From Molanna angustata (lineage: Eukaryota > Arthropoda > Insecta > Trichoptera > Molannidae): DNA of 64,000 nt. Below the pieces are notes generated by a model. That model saw only the letters and a program-made list of their open reading frames with translations, ran no database searches and was not told the DNA's origin. The stretch spans positions 28,455,168 to 28,519,167 of the forward strand of contig OY754972.1 of NCBI GenBank assembly GCA_963576475.1. Direction: 5' to 3'. The stretch's first letter is position 1. Each line of letters begins with the position of its first letter. Shown in pieces: positions 59,283 through 64,000 of this stretch. The position numbers were made by a program, and so were the translations under genes.

Positions 59283-59294
59283 ATAACTAATCTG
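59283..59294 (+). repeat. Target-site duplication, right
   Basis: ATAACTAATCTG, exact copy of 53645-53656. Confidence 0.85.
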
Positions 59295-59889
59295 CACCAC
59301 CCGCTCTGCATTATGGAGACTGTAAACGGTCCCTGTAAACGGACAAGGGAAAAAAATGCATAGCATGAAAACTGGAGCCCTCTAGATTAGCTATCTCAGC
59401 ACCACAGTGCAAAAAGAACAATCGACGAACGTGAATGGAAGATTCACAGTCGTGGACTTCAGAACTTTTTAAATAAGAAACATCAGGGGTATGACCAAGA
59501 TCTCTTTAAAATATTAACCGCCATAACTATGACAAAACTTCTTAAAGGCTTTAAAATTGTTCTTCGAGATCACAAAATCCGCGTGACCAATGGGACCTTA
59601 TGCAAACCTATTAGAACCAACTTTATTATCTACTCTTCGCATTTAAATAAATACTTCCTTTCACCCTACGCATGGGGCGAGATTATTGCTATAGGTATGG
59701 CACTTCAAAATAAGTAGTGTTTCCAGCCCAGAAAAGCAATATTTGCGTAAGAAATGAATTCCAATAAATCGCATTTAGTCAATTTTGGCCATCTATGACA
59801 GCGGGATAATCGATGAAATTTTGAAGGTTCGTTACATTCAAATGTAACAAATTCTGTGTCATTGTTTTTGAAATACCAGGGGGGGCAAA
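59295..59889. other. Intergenic DNA, possible unknown coding relic
   Basis: A plus-strand frame (59529-59717) reads about 60 residues with WGEIIAIGMALQNK at the end. No family recognised and no start or splice context, so not called as a gene. Confidence 0.3.
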
Positions 59890-60067
59890 AGTCTGGTCCA
59901 ATCGGCGAAATCAAAACCCTCGTGATTAACCATATCGTGGATATATTATGTAATTATCATATGGAGTTCTATGACATCTAAAGATATTATAGAACTCCAT
60001 ATAATAATGATATTCATAATATTATGGGTAAACGTGAGGGTTTTGATTTCGCCGGTTGAACCAGACT
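59890..60067. repeat. Long imperfect foldback hairpin
   Basis: Arms 59890-59972 and 59989-60067 around a 16-base loop. Matching ends are AGTCTGG and CCAGACT; matching inner parts are TATGGAGTTCTAT and ATAGAACTCCATA; a shared block reads CGGCGAAATCAAAACCCTC on one arm and its complement on the other. A few mismatches and a small length difference. Confidence 0.85.
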
Positions 60068-61077
60068 TATGATGTTGTATGAAATTTTATTATTCGCCAT
60101 CGATATTCATGTTGGTAACACAGTGAGTGAAAATGTACCTAATTATATTGAACATTTAGTTAAAGTCTAGGTATTGGTCAGTGGCACCTGTGTCGATGTT
60201 AATTCATTAGCCTAAGGTCGATCCGACACGTTGTTGGGTCATTTGTGTCTAACTGCAGTGAGATTGTGACCGATAAGATGATCATGCGCTATGTCTGCAG
60301 AGATGCCTTCTTTCTCTCGTTACAAACTACATACTTTGTGTGGTGGTTGGTAAGTACCTACCTACACTTGGTATCCACCTACCAATATTACTTAGGTACA
60401 CACCTACCTATATTAGAGGTCAGCCGACCAGTGCACTGCGTGAGATACTACTAGGTATATGAGCAATGCAACCGCATCTTATGGCAAAATGACATAGGTG
60501 TACGAAACATGCACTTTGACCGTTCTTTTAACGGCTTAGTACGTGCAGTGCAGTAGGTATTATTTAACATACATAGTTGCACATCTAATAAAATATACTC
60601 TTACATTATATAATATACCTACTAAATATGTATCATTACATAACATACTTAATTGTTGTAGAAACAAGTATGATTAATACCTACATACATTTTTTAATAC
60701 ATTGTTATATACATTATTTTAACCTATATGCAATTGGCATTATTTATCATAGTTTTCAACTTCCACTAAAATCAAGTACACTAAATTAGAGTATATAAAA
60801 TATATTATAAATTGTTTTGAAAACTAAAACGATATACATAATTTAGATAACTTTTATTTGGAACTATTCAATACCTATAATTGATATTATTTTTTGAAAG
60901 TATTCCCTAAAACTTACAATTATAATATAGGTATATATTTATTTCTTGCGGCGATGGCCGATTTACTAATGATATTAATAACAATTAAGCACTACAAATA
61001 ATAACACTCAATTATTATTATTACCATTATACACTTCCTCAAAAGAATTAACAGATCAATGCGTAAATTGTAATTTA
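60068..61077. other. AT-rich intergenic DNA, no gene seen
   Basis: Contains GTAGGTACCTAC-type motifs; no coding signal. Confidence 0.5.
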
Positions 61078-62090
61078 TTTAAAAGAGCAAAATAAAATGC
61101 AACAAACGCATCATCAAGCTTTCAATTGGGAATAGTTCACCCATCCAGATACTTAACATATCAAAGAGGCTCTGAGGAGGTCTCTATACTACCTAACAAC
61201 CCTACTGATTCCCGAATATTAACGTTTAAAAAATCTTTAACGATTCTACATGTATTCATAATTACCGTTTTTTGCATTTTTATTATTAAATTTTTCGATA
61301 AATCTATAATTTCTAAATTACGGATTAACGATTTTGGAATAATGCCAGTGGCTGAAATAATGAACGGTAATATTATTATTTTACGAGAATGCCAAAGTCT
61401 TTTAATCTCATTAGCTAAAGCGGTGTATTTTCTAATTTTTTCATCAAAAGTTTTTATAATATTACTAGAATTTGGAATAGCCACGTCGCAAATATATGTT
61501 ATTTTTTTAATTTTATCATGTATTATTAAATCGGGTCTGTTGTGTTGAATTGACCGGTGAGTTAATATTGTTTTATCGTAATAAAGCGAAATATTATTAT
61601 TTTCTAAAAATGAAATCGGATCATTTTCATAATATGGTTTTATGTTTATCGCGTCAATTAATTTATATTTAATAGCTAAATTTTGGTGTATTATTTTTGC
61701 TACTTGGTTATGTCTAAATGTATATTCTGATTGCGCGAGAAAAGAACAGCCCGATATTATATGCTCGATTGTTTCCGGAAAAGCCAAACATTTCCTACAA
61801 CTATCATCTAATACATTTATGTCCTTTATTATATATTTTTGATAATTTTTAGTTTTTATTACTCTATCCTGAATCGCTATTATAAAACCTTCTCAATCCG
61901 CGTCCAAATCACCAATACTCAACCATTTGTTTGACCAAATTTTGTCAACATAAGATTGGTTGAGAAATTTTGGATGTACAGAATGAATTATTTTACTTAG
62001 CCACGAATTTAGAAGGTCGTCATTTATATTTATAATATTGTTATTGGCATTCTCGTAATTTAAATTTAATGTTGTTAAATTTTGTTGTTA
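61078..62090 (-). mobile_element. R2/R4-type non-LTR retrotransposon, 5'-truncated
   Basis: The 3' part of an element with a restriction-like endonuclease: C-terminal ORF (61161-62060) plus a short 3' UTR (61078-61160, reverse complement). Upstream of the ORF the sequence becomes TTTATTTA-rich (62098-62165) and no RT domain is present. Confidence 0.65.
61161..62060 (-). pseudogene. REL-endonuclease C-terminal part of an R2/R4-type ORF
   Basis: The minus strand reads LLNSWLSKIIHSVHPKFLNQ, KWLSIGDLDAD, an in-frame TGA (about 61894), then EGFIIAIQDRVIKTKNYQKY, the zinc motif CRKCLAFPETIEHIISGC, and the nuclease-type block HNRPDLIIHDKIKKITYICD with VAIP, then ISATGIIPKSL and MNTCRIVKDFL, with a stop at 61161-61163. 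A CCHC motif followed by an RPD...D-V-AIP block is the C-terminal layout of R2/R4-group retrotransposons, which nick target DNA with this domain. One stop and no RT domain make it a relic. The last 15 residues after the LNV block look non-conserved. Confidence 0.7.
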
Positions 62091-63227
62091 TTTAGTTATT
62101 CATTTATTTATTTATTATTATTTTTTTTTATTTTATTTATTTATTTGTTTATTTTTTTTATTTGTTTAATGGTGGGCTTTTTACCAAATGGCAATATCTT
62201 CCAACCAACCGTCTGTTATAAAACTCATTTAAAAGTATATAGGTACCTATTGTCATACTAACAATTAGATTTTGACGTTCTTGAAAACAACAGTTTGAAG
62301 ACAAATATGTTTATTATCATTGCTGATTAGATGAACGAAATCGTCAAATTAGATTTCCTTAGTAAATGATTGCACTTGTAAAGTGGCCTGCTTGTATGTA
62401 TGTAGATTCATAAATTTTATTATGAATCTACAAGCAGATAGATTCATAATATTATTTGGACTAGCTTAGAATTAAATAGCTTCTGAACCTGAAGTATTCT
62501 TCATTACATCATACAACATCTTTTTAATGAATAATAATTTTAGATTGTGAATTATAATTGCGTATAAATATTAAACTTTTCATATCTTTATGGTAATAAT
62601 TTATATACATCAATCAATCCAAAGTTGCGTAGGTACTATAAAGAATGTTAGTGTTATTATGCAAACAAATATACAAGTAGGTACTTGGTGAATATTAAAT
62701 ATAATTATTATTTCTTGTAAGCAAGAAACGAGAAATTATGTTCTTTCAACTATAACTTATACCCACAAAGATTGATTGCACATTCGTACTAATATAATTT
62801 TTCATAGCCGCTGAAAATTATCTCGTTATTTTCATTGAAACGCTGACAGGTGTGTTTAATGAACTTTTTTAACTGTTCTTAGATGATAGCCATAATTATA
62901 AGTACAATTATAAGGAAAAAAGTGGTAGTCATATAGAAAAACATGTGATATACATACTTCCTCATACACATCTTTAAATATTAGAGATAAATAAACAGTT
63001 AGTGAACAAAGTCATTCGAACGTTTATTTGATACAGAAATGAAATGAATCAAATAATTTTGTTAATTGTTACACACAATATTATTTAATGTTTTTTTTTA
63101 ATTAAATAAGCAAAGATGAAAGACCGAATTCCAGTTATTGAATAATAAATTATCAGATATTAATCTGATTTTTGATGATAAATTTACGTTGTGGATGTTG
63201 CTGAATAAACACGATGAATGTTTACTT
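62091..63227. other. AT-rich intergenic DNA with a TTTA-rich segment
   Basis: TTTA-rich low complexity at 62098-62165, followed by a segment with GGGCTTTTTACCAAATGGCA that resembles a minus-strand LINE 3' end. A small hairpin, TAGATTCATAA/TTATGAATCTA, lies at about 62402-62430. No gene seen. Confidence 0.4.
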
Positions 63228-63416
63228 CTAGATCTAAACTAATTATGGGCAAACTTTTGTATCAAAATTCTAATCTCTGTCCTTATCTGTACCATTGCCT
63301 GTTAACATGTCTCATCGACAAGAATTTGATGAGACATGTTAACAGGCAATGGTACAGATAAGGACAGAGATGAAGAATTTTGATACAAAAGTTACCCATA
63401 GTTAGTTTACATCTGG
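63228..63416. repeat. Long near-perfect foldback hairpin
   Basis: Two 89-base arms (63228-63316 and 63328-63416) with an 11-base loop, GACAAGAATTT. The inner 44 bp are perfectly complementary (63273-63316 with 63328-63371; ends TAACATGTCTCATC / GATGAGACATGTTA). The outer part has a few mismatches. Confidence 0.92.
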
Positions 63417-64000
63417 ACGTGACGTATAAATTTTTTGTCACTTTTCATTATTGGTGTAGATCTGGCCAGAAATATAGAATTTCGATTAATGTAACTGATA
63501 ATACCTACCTAATTATTTGGTATAGATAAAAACAAAAACGTATGATTTTAATACATGGATGTTTCCAGTGTACATACCTACATGTCGCTGTTTGAAGTAT
63601 GAAAACATTAAAACACGTGTTGTGTGTAATTGATTCCACACGTTCCGTAATAATTTCATTAAATGTGTATTAACACTTAACATAAAATTAGTACCTATAC
63701 ACCTAACTAGTACTATCTTCTAAATATTACATAAAATCCAAGTTGTATCGTGTGTTTTTATAATATTACACGGCCACGCATGTTTCAAATAACATATCTC
63801 AACATAAGATATTTAATTCAGCATAGGTTAATAGTTAGGTTAGTGAATATGTGTTAGGCATCCAAGGAAGATAAGATTTTTGTATCTCACAGCTTGTTAA
63901 AGCGCATATTCCCTGCACAAGATGTTGTTAACAAGACCGGATATATTTAAACTGAAGAGATTCTTAGATATCTGTAGTATTATTATGAAATCAGTTAACG
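63417..64000. other. AT-rich intergenic DNA, no gene seen
   Basis: No recognised feature to the window end. Confidence 0.5.

Noticed and set aside
59529..59717. 62-codon plus-strand frame after the I-like element
   Set aside because: No family resemblance and no gene context.

Overview
This is a eukaryotic, very AT-rich, almost entirely non-genic window, most likely from an insect. The evidence is several families of insect-type non-LTR retrotransposons, tRNA-derived SINE fragments, recurring GTAGGTACCTAC-like motifs (common in aphid and moth DNA) and long AAAT microsatellites. The order is not settled by the sequence. I found no convincing host protein gene, no rRNA and no functional tRNA. 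Every coding region I recognise belongs to a transposon.

Layout. 1-3.9 kb: AT-rich DNA with SINE and dispersed-repeat fragments. 3.9-7.7 kb: a dead RTE-clade retrotransposon, one long polyprotein frame broken by five in-frame stops and one frameshift. 7.7-8.5 kb: a 778-bp TIR element flanked by TA. 8.9-12.9 kb: a Jockey/CR1-type retrotransposon with an uninterrupted ORF2 and an ORF1 that carries an early stop. 13-24 kb: SINE relics, a widespread dispersed repeat, an inverted-repeat (MITE-like) element, 3' ends of R1-like and RTE-like retrotransposons, and an AAAT array.

24.3-49.1 kb is the most distinctive part. Four head-to-tail modules (25616-46455) each begin with a hairpin-bearing head of about 0.7-0.9 kb and continue into 26, 10, 12 and 10 copies of a 313-bp satellite monomer (about 58 in all). 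An 11-bp motif at the start of each module recurs inverted at the very end of the array, which resembles a Helentron-like or TIR element whose internal tandem repeats expanded. The array lies between two older inverted copies of another dispersed repeat, the right one split by a minus-strand LINE fragment.

49-53 kb: a decayed LINE 3' end, a second AAAT array and a 62-bp x5 minisatellite. 53.66-59.28 kb: a full-length I-like retrotransposon with both ORFs open, APE endonuclease, RT and RNase H motifs intact, and a 12-bp target-site duplication, so a young and possibly active insertion. 59.3-64 kb: two long foldback hairpins (the one at 63228-63416 has a perfect 44-bp core) and the C-terminal part of an R2/R4-type retrotransposon with a restriction-like endonuclease.

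Functionally the window is a transposon graveyard with one fresh I-like element and one large satellite domain. Nothing suggests a cooperating host gene cluster.
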